A stretch of DNA of 64,000 nucleotides from Sphingomonas sp. NFR04. Its GTDB lineage: Bacteria > Pseudomonadota > Alphaproteobacteria > Sphingomonadales > Sphingomonadaceae. The notes under the pieces were generated by a model. It did not search any database. It worked only from the letters and a program-made list of their open reading frames with translations, and was not told the DNA's origin. This document shows, one piece after another, positions 24,941 through 35,880 of this stretch (the stretch's first letter is position 1; every line of letters begins with the position of its first letter). The translations under genes were made by a program, and so were the position numbers. The DNA lies in the NCBI RefSeq assembly GCF_900114095.1, contig NZ_FORV01000003.1, positions 124,001-188,000 of the forward strand. Reading direction: 5' to 3'.

Positions 24941-25636
24941 ATGATGCAGCGACTCCGCACCCTGATGCTCGCGCTGGTGCCGCTCTTCGCGCTCGGCGCC
25001 GCCCCTGCACCGCAGGCCAACTGGCTCGCGACCGTGGTGGCGACACCCGAGGGCGGCTATCGCCAGGGCAACCCCAATGCGGCCGTAAAGCTGGTCGAAT
25101 ATGGCTCGCGCACCTGCCCGACCTGCGGCCGCTTCGCCGAGGAGGGCGTGAAGCCGCTGCGCGACCAATATGTCGCCACCGGCAAGGTCAGCTACGAATA
25201 TCGCGACTATCTGGTCCACGGTGCACCGGACCTGGCGCTGGCGCTGCTCAACCAGTGCGTCGGCACCCAGCGCTTCTTCCCGGTGCTCGACGCGATCTAT
25301 GCCAACCAGCCCAAGTTCGAAGAGAAGCTGATCGCGCTGGAGAAGACCCCCGCCACGCTGGAGGCCTGGCAGAAGCTGCCGCCGCCGCAGATGGCGACGC
25401 GCTTCGCCGAGGCGATGGGCATGATCGCCTTCCTCAAGACGCAGGGCCTGCCCGAGGCCAAGGCGCGCCAGTGCCTCGCCGATCCCAAGGCGATCGCGCG
25501 TATCGCCAAGACCCAGGCGGACGGCGCCAACCTCTACAAGGTGGACGGCACCCCCAGCTTCTTCCTCAACGGCCGCAAGGTCCGCGCCTATAGCTGGCCC
25601 TATCTCGAGCCCGAACTGCGCGCCGCCGGCGCCTGA
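24941..25636 (+). CDS. DsbA-family thioredoxin-fold protein (first of a tandem pair)
   Basis: A 231-residue exported protein with a signal peptide (residues 1-21) and a DsbA/DsbG-like thioredoxin fold. The active site is CPTC at residues 59-62, preceded by KLVEYGSRT; the cis-proline region is GTPSFFLNG near the C-terminus. It should catalyse or proof-read disulphide bonds in the periplasm. It is closely related to the next gene (shared LVEYGSR, VSYEYRD, HGAPDLALALLNQC). Two adjacent ATGs (24941, 24944) are possible starts. Confidence 0.9.
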   Translation: MMQRLRTLMLALVPLFALGAAPAPQANWLATVVATPEGGYRQGNPNAAVKLVEYGSRTCPTCGRFAEEGVKPLRDQYVATGKVSYEYRDYLVHGAPDLALALLNQCVGTQRFFPVLDAIYANQPKFEEKLIALEKTPATLEAWQKLPPPQMATRFAEAMGMIAFLKTQGLPEAKARQCLADPKAIARIAKTQADGANLYKVDGTPSFFLNGRKVRAYSWPYLEPELRAAGA

Positions 25637-25660
25637 CCCTTTCGTAGCCCGGAGACTTCC

Positions 25661-26428
25661 ATGCGTTTCGCCCTCGCGCTTCTTCCCATTCTGGCGCTCG
25701 CCGCCTGCAACGGCGGCAACAAGGCCGGCGGCTCTGGCGGCAACAGCAGCGCGCCCATCCAGTCCGCAGCCCCGGTCGCGAGCGTCGCGGCGCCTGCCGG
25801 CAAGCAATGGGCCGATGTGGTCGAGAAGACCAAGGACAATGGCTTCCGCCAGGGCAACCCGAACGCGCCGATCAAGCTGGTCGAATATGGCTCGCGCATG
25901 TGCCCGTTCTGCGCCCAGTTCGGCACCACCGGCGTCGGCCCCTTGCGCGAGAAGTACATCGCGACCGGCAAGGTCAGCTATGAATATCGCGACTTCCTGA
26001 TCCACGGCGCGCCCGACCTCGCGCTCGCATTGCTCAACCAGTGCGTGCCTGCCGACGCCTTCTTCCCGACGCTGGACCAGATCTATGCCGGCCAGGAAGA
26101 GTTCGAGAAGAAGATCATGGCGCTCCAGCAGACCAACCCGCGGGTGCTCGACCAGATCCAGCAGATGCCGCCGCCCCAGGCCGCGGCCGGCTTCGCCCAG
26201 GCGCTGGGCATGGTCGACTTCATGAAGCAGCGCGGCCTGCCCGAGGCGCAGGCCAAGGCGTGCCTCGCCGACCAGAAGCAGATCGAGACGATCGCCAAGG
26301 TCAATGCCGACGGCGCCAATGTGTACGGCGTGAACTCGACCCCGACCTTCTTCATCAACGGCCAGAAGACCGAGGTGAACGACTGGGCCGGCCTGGAGCC
26401 GCTGCTCCAGAAGGCCGGCGCACGCTGA
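25661..26428 (+). CDS. DsbA-family thioredoxin-fold lipoprotein (second of a tandem pair)
   Basis: A 255-residue paralogue of the preceding gene, but membrane-anchored: the N-terminus ends in a lipobox, LALAAC, with the lipidated cysteine at residue 16, followed by a Gly/Ser/Ala linker. The active site is CPFC at residues 81-84 and the cis-proline loop is STPTFFINGQK. The two copies thus give one soluble and one lipid-anchored disulphide protein with different CxxC dipeptides (PT versus PF), which alters redox potential in this family. smc starts 10 bases after its stop. Confidence 0.9.
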   Translation: MRFALALLPILALAACNGGNKAGGSGGNSSAPIQSAAPVASVAAPAGKQWADVVEKTKDNGFRQGNPNAPIKLVEYGSRMCPFCAQFGTTGVGPLREKYIATGKVSYEYRDFLIHGAPDLALALLNQCVPADAFFPTLDQIYAGQEEFEKKIMALQQTNPRVLDQIQQMPPPQAAAGFAQALGMVDFMKQRGLPEAQAKACLADQKQIETIAKVNADGANVYGVNSTPTFFINGQKTEVNDWAGLEPLLQKAGAR

Positions 26429-26438
26429 TCGACCAGCC

Positions 26439-29400
26439 ATGCAGATAAAGCGGCTGCGGCTGACGGGCTTCAAGAGCTTCGTCGACCCGGCCGATCTGCG
26501 GATCGAACCGGGGCTGACGGGAATCGTCGGCCCCAATGGCTGCGGCAAGTCCAACCTGCTCGAAGCGTTGCGCTGGGTGATGGGCGAGACCAGCGCCAAG
26601 TCGATGCGCGGCGCCGGCATGGAAGACGTGATCTTCGCCGGCACCGCCACGCGCCCGCAGCGCGACTTCGCCGAAGTGGCGGTGGTCGCCGACCTGGACG
26701 ACCAGCAGGACGAGTTGGAGATCATCCGCCGCATCGAGCGCGGCGCCGGATCCGCCTATCGCATCAACGGCCGCGACGTGCGCGCCAAGGACGTGGCGCT
26801 CGCCTTTGCCGATGCCGCGACCGGGGCGCATTCGCCCGCGCTGGTCAGCCAGGGGCGGATCGGCGCGATCATCGCCGCCAAGCCGGGCGAGCGCCGCGCG
26901 ATGCTGGAGGAGGCGGCGGGCATCGCCGGCCTCCACGTCCGCCGCCGCGACGCCGAGCAGAAGCTGCGCGCGACCGAGACCAATCTCACCCGGCTCGACG
27001 AGCTAATCGGCGAGCAGGAGCAGCGGGCCGCTGCCCTGAAACGCCAGGCGCGGCAGGCCGAGCGCTACCGCGAGCTTTCCGACCGCATCCGCGTCGCCGA
27101 GGCGCGGATGATCTTCGCCCGCTGGCGCGACGCCGCGATGGCCGCGGATGTTGCCCGCAAGGAAGCGGCCGAGGCCGAGTCGCTGGTCGCCGAGCGCACC
27201 GCCGCCCAGGCCGAGGCGGAGGCCGCGCAACTGGCGGCGGCGGAAGCTGTCGTCACGCTGCGCGCCGAGTCGCTGCGGCTGCGCGATGCTGCCAGCGATG
27301 CCCAGCACCGGCTGCAGACGCTGCGCAGCGCTCGGCATGGCGTAGAGCGGCGGATCGCCGAGCTGGCCGAGGCGAGCCGACGGCTGGAGACCGATCGCGC
27401 ACGCGAAGCCTCGCTCGCCCGCGATGCCGCCGAAGCGATCGAACGGCTGACGGCCGAACAGGCAACGCTGGAGGCGCGGATCGCCGAGACCGCGGCGCGC
27501 GTGCCGCTGCTCGAGGCGGCACTCGCCGATACCGAACGCGCCGCGCGCGATGCTGAAGTCGCGCTGTCGCAGGCACTGGCCCAGCAGGCGGCCGAAGCGG
27601 CGGAAGTGCGCGTCGCCGATGCCGCGCTGTCCGCCGCGCGCGGGCGTGTCGAGCGCAGCCAGCGCGACCAGGCGCGGATCGAGGCCGAGGCGCGCGCGCT
27701 TGGCGATGCCGCACCGCTCCACGCCGAACGCCGGCGCGCGAGCGAGGCGTGGGCCGAGGCGCAGCGCCAGGCCGAAGCTGCGCGCCACGCGCTCACCCGC
27801 GCCGATGCCGAGGAGCGCGCCGCGATCGAGGCGCGCAACGGCGCCCAGGCCGCGCGCGCCACCGCGCATGCCGAACTCGCCCAGATCGACAGCGAGGCGG
27901 CGGCGCTGGCCAAGGCGACTAGGCCCTCGGGCAAGGACCGGCTGCTCGACCGGGTGACCGTCGCCGCCGGCTATGAGCGTGCGCTGGCCGCCGCGCTGGG
28001 GGACGATCTCGAAGCCGGGCTGGATACGGGGGCCGAGCGCCATTGGGGCGGTGCCGACCCGCTGCCGACCGATCCCGCGCCGCCCCCCGGTACCGCGCCG
28101 CTGGCCGAGCACGTAACCGCGCCGCCCGAACTCGCCCGGCGGCTGGCGCAGGTACTGGTCTGCGAAACCGATGCCGGTGCCCCCCTCGCCGTCGGCCAGC
28201 GATTGGTGACGCTGCAGGGCGTGCTGCGCCGCTGGGACGGCTATCGCGCCCGATCGGGCGGCGCTGCGGCGGCGGAGCGGCTGGAGCGGGTGAACCGCCT
28301 GGCCACGCTGGAGCAGGCCCGGCCTGCCGCACAGGCGGCGCTGGAAGCCGCCGCAGCGGAACTCAGCCGGATCGAGGCCAGCATCGCCGAGGCCCGCCGC
28401 AGTGCCGCCGAGAACCGCAAGCGGCTCGACCAGGCCGACCTCGCCACGCGCGAGGCGACCCGCGCCGAGGACCGCGCGGCCAACCAGCTCGAACGGCTCG
28501 AGGCCCAGCGCGCCGATCTCGAAACCCGCCGCGCCCGCATCGCCGCCGAAGCCGAGGAAGCCGCTGCCGAGCTAGCCCGCGCCGAAGCAGCCAAGGCGGC
28601 CTTGCCCGACGGCGCCGAGACCCGCGCCAAGGTCGCCGGACTGTCCCGCGAGGCGGACCATGCCCGTGCCGCGGTGGCCAGCGCCCGCGCCGAACGCGCC
28701 AGCCTCGACCGCGACCTAGCCCAGGCCCGCGAGCGGCTGGCCGCCGCAGGTGCCGAGGCGAAGAGCTGGTCGGCCCGTGCCGCCGATGCCACCCGTCGCT
28801 CCGCCGAGATGGACAAACGCGCCGCCACGCTGGCGCAGGAGCGCGAGGCGATCGCCGGTCGCCCCGCGCAGATCGCCGCCCAGCTCACCGATGCCGAGGC
28901 CGCCGACGCGTGGATGCAGCAGGAGTCCGCCGCCGCGCAGGTCGCCGAGCGCGAAGCCGATGTCCGGCTGCGCGCGACGGAGGCGGCGCTGCGCACGGCC
29001 AGCGAATCGCTCTCCGAAGCCCGCGAGCGCCGCGCCGGTGCCGCCGCCCGCGCCGAGAATCAGGATCTGCGCCGCGTGGAGATGGGCCGCGTCTCGGGCG
29101 AGCGCTTCGAATGCCCGCCGCCTTTGCTCCCCGTGCGGCTCCATTTCGAGCCTGCCAGCGTGCGCAACCCCCAAGAAGAATCCGCCGCGCTGGACAAGCT
29201 GACCACCGATCGCGAGCGGCTCGGGCCCGTCAACCTCGTCGCCGAAACCGAGCTGGCCGAGATCGAGGCCGCGTTCGGCACCAACGCCAGGGAGCGCGAC
29301 GAACTGGTCCAGGCGGTCAACCGGCTGCGCGGCTCGATCGGCACGCTCAACCGCGAGGGGCGTCAGCGGCTGCTCGCCGCGTTCGAGGCGGTCGACCAGC

Positions 29401-29846
29401 ATTTCCGCCGGCTGTTCACCACCTTGTTCAACGGCGGCCAGGCGCATCTCGCGCTGATCGATTCGGACGATCCGCTGGAGGCGGGGCTGGAGATCCTGGC
29501 CCAGCCGCCGGGCAAGAAGCTGCAGTCGCTCACTTTGCTCTCGGGCGGCGAACAGGCGCTGACCGCAGTCGCGCTGATCTTCGCGCTGTTCCTCACCAAG
29601 CCCTCGCCGATCTGCGTGCTCGACGAAGTCGACGCACCGCTCGACGACGCCAATGTGGACCGCTTCTGCGACCTGCTGGAAGCGATGACCCGCGAAACCG
29701 CGACGCGTTACCTGATCGTCACCCACAATGCCGCGACGATGGCGCGGATGCACCGGCTGTTCGGGGTGACGATGGTGGAGCGCGGGGTCAGCCGGCTGGT
29801 GTCGGTGGATCTTGGCGGGGCGACGAGCTTGCTGGCGGCGGAGTAG
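26439..29846 (+). CDS. smc: Chromosome segregation ATPase SMC
   Basis: A 1135-residue condensin subunit that dimerises and extrudes DNA loops for chromosome segregation. Walker A GPNGCGKSN is at residues 31-39, the Q-loop region follows, Ala/Glu/Arg-rich coiled coils cover about 165-490 and 610-920, a hinge domain lies near 495-605, and the C-terminal head has the signature LLSGGEQALTAVAL near 1035 and Walker B CVLDEVDAPLDD near 1060. The length is normal. It is the last gene of the dciA-DsbA-DsbA-smc run. No scpA or scpB is nearby. Confidence 0.96.
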   Translation: MQIKRLRLTGFKSFVDPADLRIEPGLTGIVGPNGCGKSNLLEALRWVMGETSAKSMRGAGMEDVIFAGTATRPQRDFAEVAVVADLDDQQDELEIIRRIERGAGSAYRINGRDVRAKDVALAFADAATGAHSPALVSQGRIGAIIAAKPGERRAMLEEAAGIAGLHVRRRDAEQKLRATETNLTRLDELIGEQEQRAAALKRQARQAERYRELSDRIRVAEARMIFARWRDAAMAADVARKEAAEAESLVAERTAAQAEAEAAQLAAAEAVVTLRAESLRLRDAASDAQHRLQTLRSARHGVERRIAELAEASRRLETDRAREASLARDAAEAIERLTAEQATLEARIAETAARVPLLEAALADTERAARDAEVALSQALAQQAAEAAEVRVADAALSAARGRVERSQRDQARIEAEARALGDAAPLHAERRRASEAWAEAQRQAEAARHALTRADAEERAAIEARNGAQAARATAHAELAQIDSEAAALAKATRPSGKDRLLDRVTVAAGYERALAAALGDDLEAGLDTGAERHWGGADPLPTDPAPPPGTAPLAEHVTAPPELARRLAQVLVCETDAGAPLAVGQRLVTLQGVLRRWDGYRARSGGAAAAERLERVNRLATLEQARPAAQAALEAAAAELSRIEASIAEARRSAAENRKRLDQADLATREATRAEDRAANQLERLEAQRADLETRRARIAAEAEEAAAELARAEAAKAALPDGAETRAKVAGLSREADHARAAVASARAERASLDRDLAQARERLAAAGAEAKSWSARAADATRRSAEMDKRAATLAQEREAIAGRPAQIAAQLTDAEAADAWMQQESAAAQVAEREADVRLRATEAALRTASESLSEARERRAGAAARAENQDLRRVEMGRVSGERFECPPPLLPVRLHFEPASVRNPQEESAALDKLTTDRERLGPVNLVAETELAEIEAAFGTNARERDELVQAVNRLRGSIGTLNREGRQRLLAAFEAVDQHFRRLFTTLFNGGQAHLALIDSDDPLEAGLEILAQPPGKKLQSLTLLSGGEQALTAVALIFALFLTKPSPICVLDEVDAPLDDANVDRFCDLLEAMTRETATRYLIVTHNAATMARMHRLFGVTMVERGVSRLVSVDLGGATSLLAAE

Positions 29847-29922
29847 GTGACCGTCGCGTGGGGGCCCGCGCGCAAGCCTATTAGCGGCATGGCGGCATAA
29901 ATGGATGGTGGTCCGGGAATAG

Positions 29923-30621
29923 TCACGAGCTTCGGGAAAGCTCCAGGGCCCGCCACTCTTCCCATCGTCGATGCAAATCCGCCTTCGAATGCGGAATGCG
30001 CTGATTTAAGGCTTCGGCAGCCACTATTCGATCTGTGCGGAAGTGACGAAATCCCTTCCGCGTTTCACACCATGCGATCAGGATGCGACTTGCCTCGGCG
30101 TACCCGAGCAGGATCGGCCAGATCGTGCGCTCGGTCTGCTCGCCGTGTCGATCGCGATAGACAAGGCGCAGCTTCGAACGGGCGCGAATCGCATTCCGAA
30201 GCATCGCCGCGTCTACGATATCCTCGACGGGAACCAAGCGCGGCGGCACGCCCGTAGTCGGTGCCATGACGAACGGCCGGAGATGCGCAGGGACGGCCGC
30301 GACGATCTTCGCCAGAACATCGTTCGCGGCGGGAGAGAGAAGCGGATCATCGCGCCCGGCGACCCACTGCGCACCCAGCACGATGGCTTCCAGTTCGACC
30401 TGGGTCAGCATCAGCGGCGGCATGTCATAGTCGGCATCCAGCAGATAGCCGAAGCCGGGTTCGCCGGTGATCGGCACCCGCTGTGCCACCAGGACGGCGA
30501 TGTCGCGGTACACGGTACGCGTCGACACCTCCAGTTCGGCGGCCAGGGCAGCGCCGGTTACCGGACGTGTCGATCGCCGAAGCAGCTGGATGATTTGAAA
30601 GAGGCGATCGGCGCGAGGCAC
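29923..30621 (-). CDS. YafY-type HTH transcriptional regulator with WYL domain
   Basis: A 232-residue regulator. Residues 1-60 form a DeoR-like winged helix-turn-helix (LFQIIQLLRRS...VSTRTVYRDIAVL), and residues 130-205 form a WYL-like ligand-binding domain (LRLVYRDRHGEQTERTIWPILLGY, then RTDRIVAAEAL). WYL proteins bind small ligands or nucleic acid. It is divergent from a VOC-family gene with an 88-base gap, so the VOC gene is the obvious candidate target. The codon use looks slightly less GC-biased than that of its neighbours. Confidence 0.9.
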   Translation of the reverse strand: MPRADRLFQIIQLLRRSTRPVTGAALAAELEVSTRTVYRDIAVLVAQRVPITGEPGFGYLLDADYDMPPLMLTQVELEAIVLGAQWVAGRDDPLLSPAANDVLAKIVAAVPAHLRPFVMAPTTGVPPRLVPVEDIVDAAMLRNAIRARSKLRLVYRDRHGEQTERTIWPILLGYAEASRILIAWCETRKGFRHFRTDRIVAAEALNQRIPHSKADLHRRWEEWRALELSRSS

Positions 30622-30709
30622 CGTCTGATGACTCCTGCTGACACGACGCTGTCAGCAGCGGTGCGATACGTGCCCGGCTTACGCAAGCCACAACCACCGG
30701 GATATCATC

Positions 30710-31108
30710 ATGAAATTCGCCTCCGTCCGCCTGATCGCTGCCGACATCAACGCCATGGTTTCATTCTACGAGCTGGTGACGGGTGAGGCAGCCGAATGGC
30801 TCGCACCGCAATTCGCAGAAATCGTCACGCCGGGTGCGACGCTCGCCATCGGAAGCGCAGAAACGGTGGCTGTTTTTGCCGAGAACAGCGCGACCCCAGG
30901 TGCCAATCGCACCGCCATCCTCGAATTCATGGTCGAGGATGTGGACGCCGTCTTCGATCGGCTAAACGGCAAGTCCGAGCTGGTGCATGCGCCCAAGGTG
31001 TTGCCATGGGGTAATCGCACGTTTCAGGTTCGTGATCCGGAAGGCTCGGCGATCAGCATCTTCACGCCGTTCACGGATGCTGCAAAGGCCCGTTTCGGAT
31101 CACGATAG
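30710..31108 (+). CDS. VOC (glyoxalase/bleomycin-resistance) family protein
   Basis: A 132-residue single vicinal-oxygen-chelate domain: the N-terminal strand-helix FASVRLIAADINAMVSFYELVTG, the second half-motif TAILEFMVEDVDAVFDRL and the C-terminal signature GNRTFQVRDPEGSAISIFTP. Two such beta-alpha-beta-beta-beta modules form a metal or small-molecule pocket. The enzyme activity cannot be read from the sequence; some members detoxify electrophiles or sequester antibiotics. The divergent WYL regulator next door suggests ligand-induced control. Confidence 0.9.
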   Translation: MKFASVRLIAADINAMVSFYELVTGEAAEWLAPQFAEIVTPGATLAIGSAETVAVFAENSATPGANRTAILEFMVEDVDAVFDRLNGKSELVHAPKVLPWGNRTFQVRDPEGSAISIFTPFTDAAKARFGSR

Positions 31109-31243
31109 GCACCGTTCTCGATGGCTCTTGCCCGAAGCGGCTCTCAAAGAGGCGGGATGGGGGGAAGATCGCGATGCGCGAACGGCGGCTTCCGGCGGCT
31201 GCGGGTACGCCCCGCAACGGACCTGCCGGACGCCGCTGGCACC

Positions 31244-31681
31244 TCAGTGCTTCGTCTGAAAACTCGGCTCGCCCTGCAGTGCGGCGGCGACCAGCAGGCC
31301 TTCCTCCAGCTTCACGCGGTTGCGCAGGCGCGGCAGCATTGCGCGGCTGGCGTCGGCGAAGCCTTGGCGGTCGGCGGCGATCTGCTCGGGGGTCCAGAAC
31401 TGGAGATAGTCCTGCCAGTTGGCCTTGAGCCGCTCGAAATCCTCGCGGACCTGATCGACCTTGGTGCGCGAGATGCCCGGCTGTGCCGACAGCGCCAGCG
31501 TGTAGATGGTGGTGTCTTCGCGGGCGAGATGCTCGGCGACGCAGTTGAGCAGGTGATCCAGCGCGGTGGAAAGCTCGACCGGAGCGGCTTCGCTTTCAAG
31601 AAGGCCCGACAGGCGCCGCGCGAGGATGTCGATCATTTCGTGATCGTGCCGCAATTCTGCGATCGTCGTCGTTGCCATCAT
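31244..31681 (-). CDS. Hemerythrin-like (HHE domain) protein
   Basis: A 145-residue helical protein with an HHE cation-binding pattern: LRHDHEMID near the N-terminus, then HLLNCVAEHLAREDTTIY about 55 residues in. Histidines and carboxylates in this spacing bind a di-iron centre or other metals. Such small proteins are linked to oxygen or nitric oxide sensing and iron-sulphur repair. The start is one of two adjacent ATGs at 31681/31678. A sequence matching the general-stress sigma factor (EcfG) consensus lies just upstream. Confidence 0.85.
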   Translation of the reverse strand: MMATTTIAELRHDHEMIDILARRLSGLLESEAAPVELSTALDHLLNCVAEHLAREDTTIYTLALSAQPGISRTKVDQVREDFERLKANWQDYLQFWTPEQIAADRQGFADASRAMLPRLRNRVKLEEGLLVAAALQGEPSFQTKH

Positions 31682-31700
31682 CGCTCTACCCTCACCCCTT

Positions 31701-31724
31701 AACGTCGTCTGCTCCGTTCGTTCC
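31701..31724 (-). promoter_or_regulatory. Candidate EcfG (general stress) promoter of the hemerythrin-like gene
   Basis: Read on the minus strand, GGAAC (31724-31720) and GTT (31703-31701) are separated by 16 bases, matching the GGAAC-N16/17-GTT pattern of alphaproteobacterial EcfG promoters. The GTT ends 19 bases before the ATG, so the leader would be very short. Confidence 0.45.
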
Positions 31725-31780
31725 CCCCGCGTCTGCATAGCGCGATTTCACGCAAAGTGGAACGATGGAATGGGTTAATG

Positions 31781-31811
31781 AAAAAAGGGGCCCGGCAGCG
31801 CCGGACCCCTT
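31781..31811 (-). terminator. Rho-independent terminator of pnp
   Basis: Read on the minus strand, a G/C-rich hairpin with a 10-bp stem (one mismatch) and 3-base loop is followed by six T residues. It lies 25 bases past the pnp stop codon. Confidence 0.85.
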
Positions 31812-31835
31812 CGTTTCTTGCGCGTAACGCGGTGA

Positions 31836-34184
<2,349 letters not shown>

Positions 34185-34335
34185 GTCGTTTCCTTCACTC
34201 CCCGGTGCAAATCACGCGGGGGGCCTATGCGTGAGCCGTATGTGGCTCGTGGGACCGACCGTATTGCCGGATCCCCCGTTTCGATCCCGGCGCCATTCGC
34301 CGGGCATCGCCGATGCGTTATCGCACCGGAATGAC
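34185..34335 (-). promoter_or_regulatory. pnp leader region with stem-loops
   Basis: The 150 bases between the rpsO terminator and the pnp start contain a hairpin CCCGGCG-CCATT-CGCCGGG (34286-34304) and a smaller one around GAGCC...GGCTC. In enterobacteria PNPase represses its own synthesis through cleavage of a leader stem-loop; a comparable role here is an inference. Confidence 0.4.
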
Positions 34336-34361
34336 AAAAAGGCGACCCGAAGGTCGCCTTT
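34336..34361 (-). terminator. Terminator/attenuator after rpsO
   Basis: AAAGGCGACC pairs perfectly with GGTCGCCTTT around a 4-base loop, and a T-run follows on the minus strand. It sits 6 bases past the rpsO stop codon and would partly uncouple rpsO from pnp. Confidence 0.85.
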
Positions 34362-34367
34362 CCGTGG

Positions 34368-34637
34368 TTACTTGCGAAGACCGAGCTTCGCGATGAGATC
34401 TGCGTAGCGCGCCTGGTCCTTCTTCTTCAGATAGTCCAGCAGGCTGCGGCGCTTGTTGACCAGCATCAGCAGACCGCGGCGCGAGTGGTTGTCCTTCGCG
34501 TGGGTCTTGAAGTGCTCGGTGAGGTTGGCGATGCGCTCCGAGAGGATCGCGACCTGCACTTCGGGGCTGCCGGTGTCACCCTCGTTGCGAGCGTGTTCCT
34601 TGACGAGCGCTTCCTTGCGCTCCTGCGTGATCGACAT
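34368..34637 (-). CDS. rpsO: 30S ribosomal protein S15
   Basis: An 89-residue primary 16S rRNA-binding protein of the small subunit. The sequence shows the full family pattern: [36 protein letters not shown] and [15 protein letters not shown]. It follows truB on the same strand with 23 bases between, and precedes pnp, as in most proteobacteria. A hairpin with a T-run follows its stop. Confidence 0.98.
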   Translation of the reverse strand: MSITQERKEALVKEHARNEGDTGSPEVQVAILSERIANLTEHFKTHAKDNHSRRGLLMLVNKRRSLLDYLKKKDQARYADLIAKLGLRK

Positions 34638-34660
34638 GGCGTTTTCCTTCGACATCAAAG

Positions 34661-35671
34661 CTATAGATTGAAGCCGCGGACGACCCGGATGCTTCCGGCT
34701 TCCGCCTCTACCAGCGCGATCGGGATATCCCCGAGCAGCGCGAAATACAGGCCATCGTCTTTGGCAATCCCGACCAAGACCCGCCCCTGACGGAGCAGCC
34801 CTGCCTGGTCGGGGGTGAGGGAAAGAGCCGGGATGTCGTCCAGCCCCGCCCTCAGCGGCAGGCAAATGTCTTCAAGGCGCCGCTCCTTAGCGGCATCCGC
34901 CAAAGAGTCCAGCGAAATCGCTTGGTCCAGGGTGAAGGGACCGGCCTTGATCCGACGGAGATAGGTGACGTGGCCTACCGTTCCAAGGGCGCGGGCGATG
35001 TCGCGGGCGAGGCTGCGGATGTACGTGCCCTTCGAGACATGCGCGCGGAGGGTGATTTCTTCCAATTCCTCCGCGAGCCCCGCTCGGGGAGGGGGACCGT
35101 CGCGCAGCGACGGTGGAGGGGCCGCCGCGGCACGCGGCGGTTGCCCGCCGCGCCCCTCCACCATCGGCTGCGCCGATGGTCCCCCTCCCCCAGCAAGCTG
35201 GGGGAGGATTTCCAACCCGTAAATCGTCACCGCCCGGCTCTTCAGAACCACCGCTTCCCCCGCGCGGGCGAGGTCGTAGGCGCGCTCGCCATCCACCTTC
35301 AGCGCCGAATAGGCCGGCGGCACCTGCGCGATCGGCCCGGTGAAGCGCGGCAACACCGCTTCCAGCTGCGCCAGCGTCGGCCGCACCTCGGACTCTGCGA
35401 CGGCCTTCCCCTCGGCATCGAGCGTATCCGTCTCCACCCCGAACCGGATGGTGAAATCGTACACCTTGTCGCTGTCGAGCATGCGGCCCGCCAGCTTGGT
35501 CGCCTCGCCCAGCGCGATCGGCAGCACGCCGGTGGCCAGCGGATCGAGCGTGCCGCCATGGCCCACCTTCACCTTGGCATAGCCGCCCTCGCGCAGCGCG
35601 CGCTTCACCGCGCTCACGCCTTGTGTCGAGCCGAGGCCAAGAGGTTTGTCGAGAAGGATCCAGCCGTGCAT
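34661..35671 (-). CDS. truB: tRNA pseudouridine(55) synthase TruB with an in-frame repeat insertion
   Basis: A 336-residue enzyme that makes pseudouridine 55 in the tRNA T-loop. Catalytic Asp43 is in [30 protein letters not shown] and [14 protein letters not shown] follow in order. Residues about 155-203 are not TruB sequence: they are encoded by a complete family A palindromic repeat (35063-35209) inserted without breaking the frame, so GLEI and [17 protein letters not shown], normally near neighbours, are about 49 residues apart. The insert is Pro/Gly/Ala-rich and probably a disordered loop. ATG 35671 is the family start, although the frame extends upstream. Confidence 0.95.
   Translation of the reverse strand: MHGWILLDKPLGLGSTQGVSAVKRALREGGYAKVKVGHGGTLDPLATGVLPIALGEATKLAGRMLDSDKVYDFTIRFGVETDTLDAEGKAVAESEVRPTLAQLEAVLPRFTGPIAQVPPAYSALKVDGERAYDLARAGEAVVLKSRAVTIYGLEILPQLAGGGGPSAQPMVEGRGGQPPRAAAAPPPSLRDGPPPRAGLAEELEEITLRAHVSKGTYIRSLARDIARALGTVGHVTYLRRIKAGPFTLDQAISLDSLADAAKERRLEDICLPLRAGLDDIPALSLTPDQAGLLRQGRVLVGIAKDDGLYFALLGDIPIALVEAEAGSIRVVRGFNL
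35063..35209. repeat. Composite palindromic repeat, family A, inside truB (in frame)
   Basis: The left end runs AATTCCTCCGCGAGCCCCGC, then a GGGGACC-type arm, the hairpin CCGTCGCGCAGCGACGG and TGGAGGGGC. The centre has its own GC-rich hairpin (GCCGCCGCGGCACGCGGCGG). The right end is GCCCCTCCACC, the hairpin CATCGGCTGCGCCGATG, GTCCCCCTCC and CCCAGCAAGCTGGG. At 147 bases it is exactly 49 codons, so truB stays open. Confidence 0.85.
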
Positions 35672-35880
35672 CGCCGCGCCATAGGTGCCGCCGCGCCCAC
35701 ACGCAAACGACGACATTATTGCAACACCTACTGCCAAACCGTTCGGGCGCGGCCCGAAACGCTTGCTGCGGATGACGGTTCCGCTACAGGCGCGCGAAAA
35801 ATCAGCGACACCGACAAGAAACGATCGCGACAACGCGCTGGAGAGGACGAGCCAACACTGTACGGGGACTCGACTCAGCC

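Noticed and set aside
31109..31243. A possible short gene in the gap after the VOC protein gene
   Set aside because: No start with ribosome binding site and no family-like peptide; I see nothing functional there.
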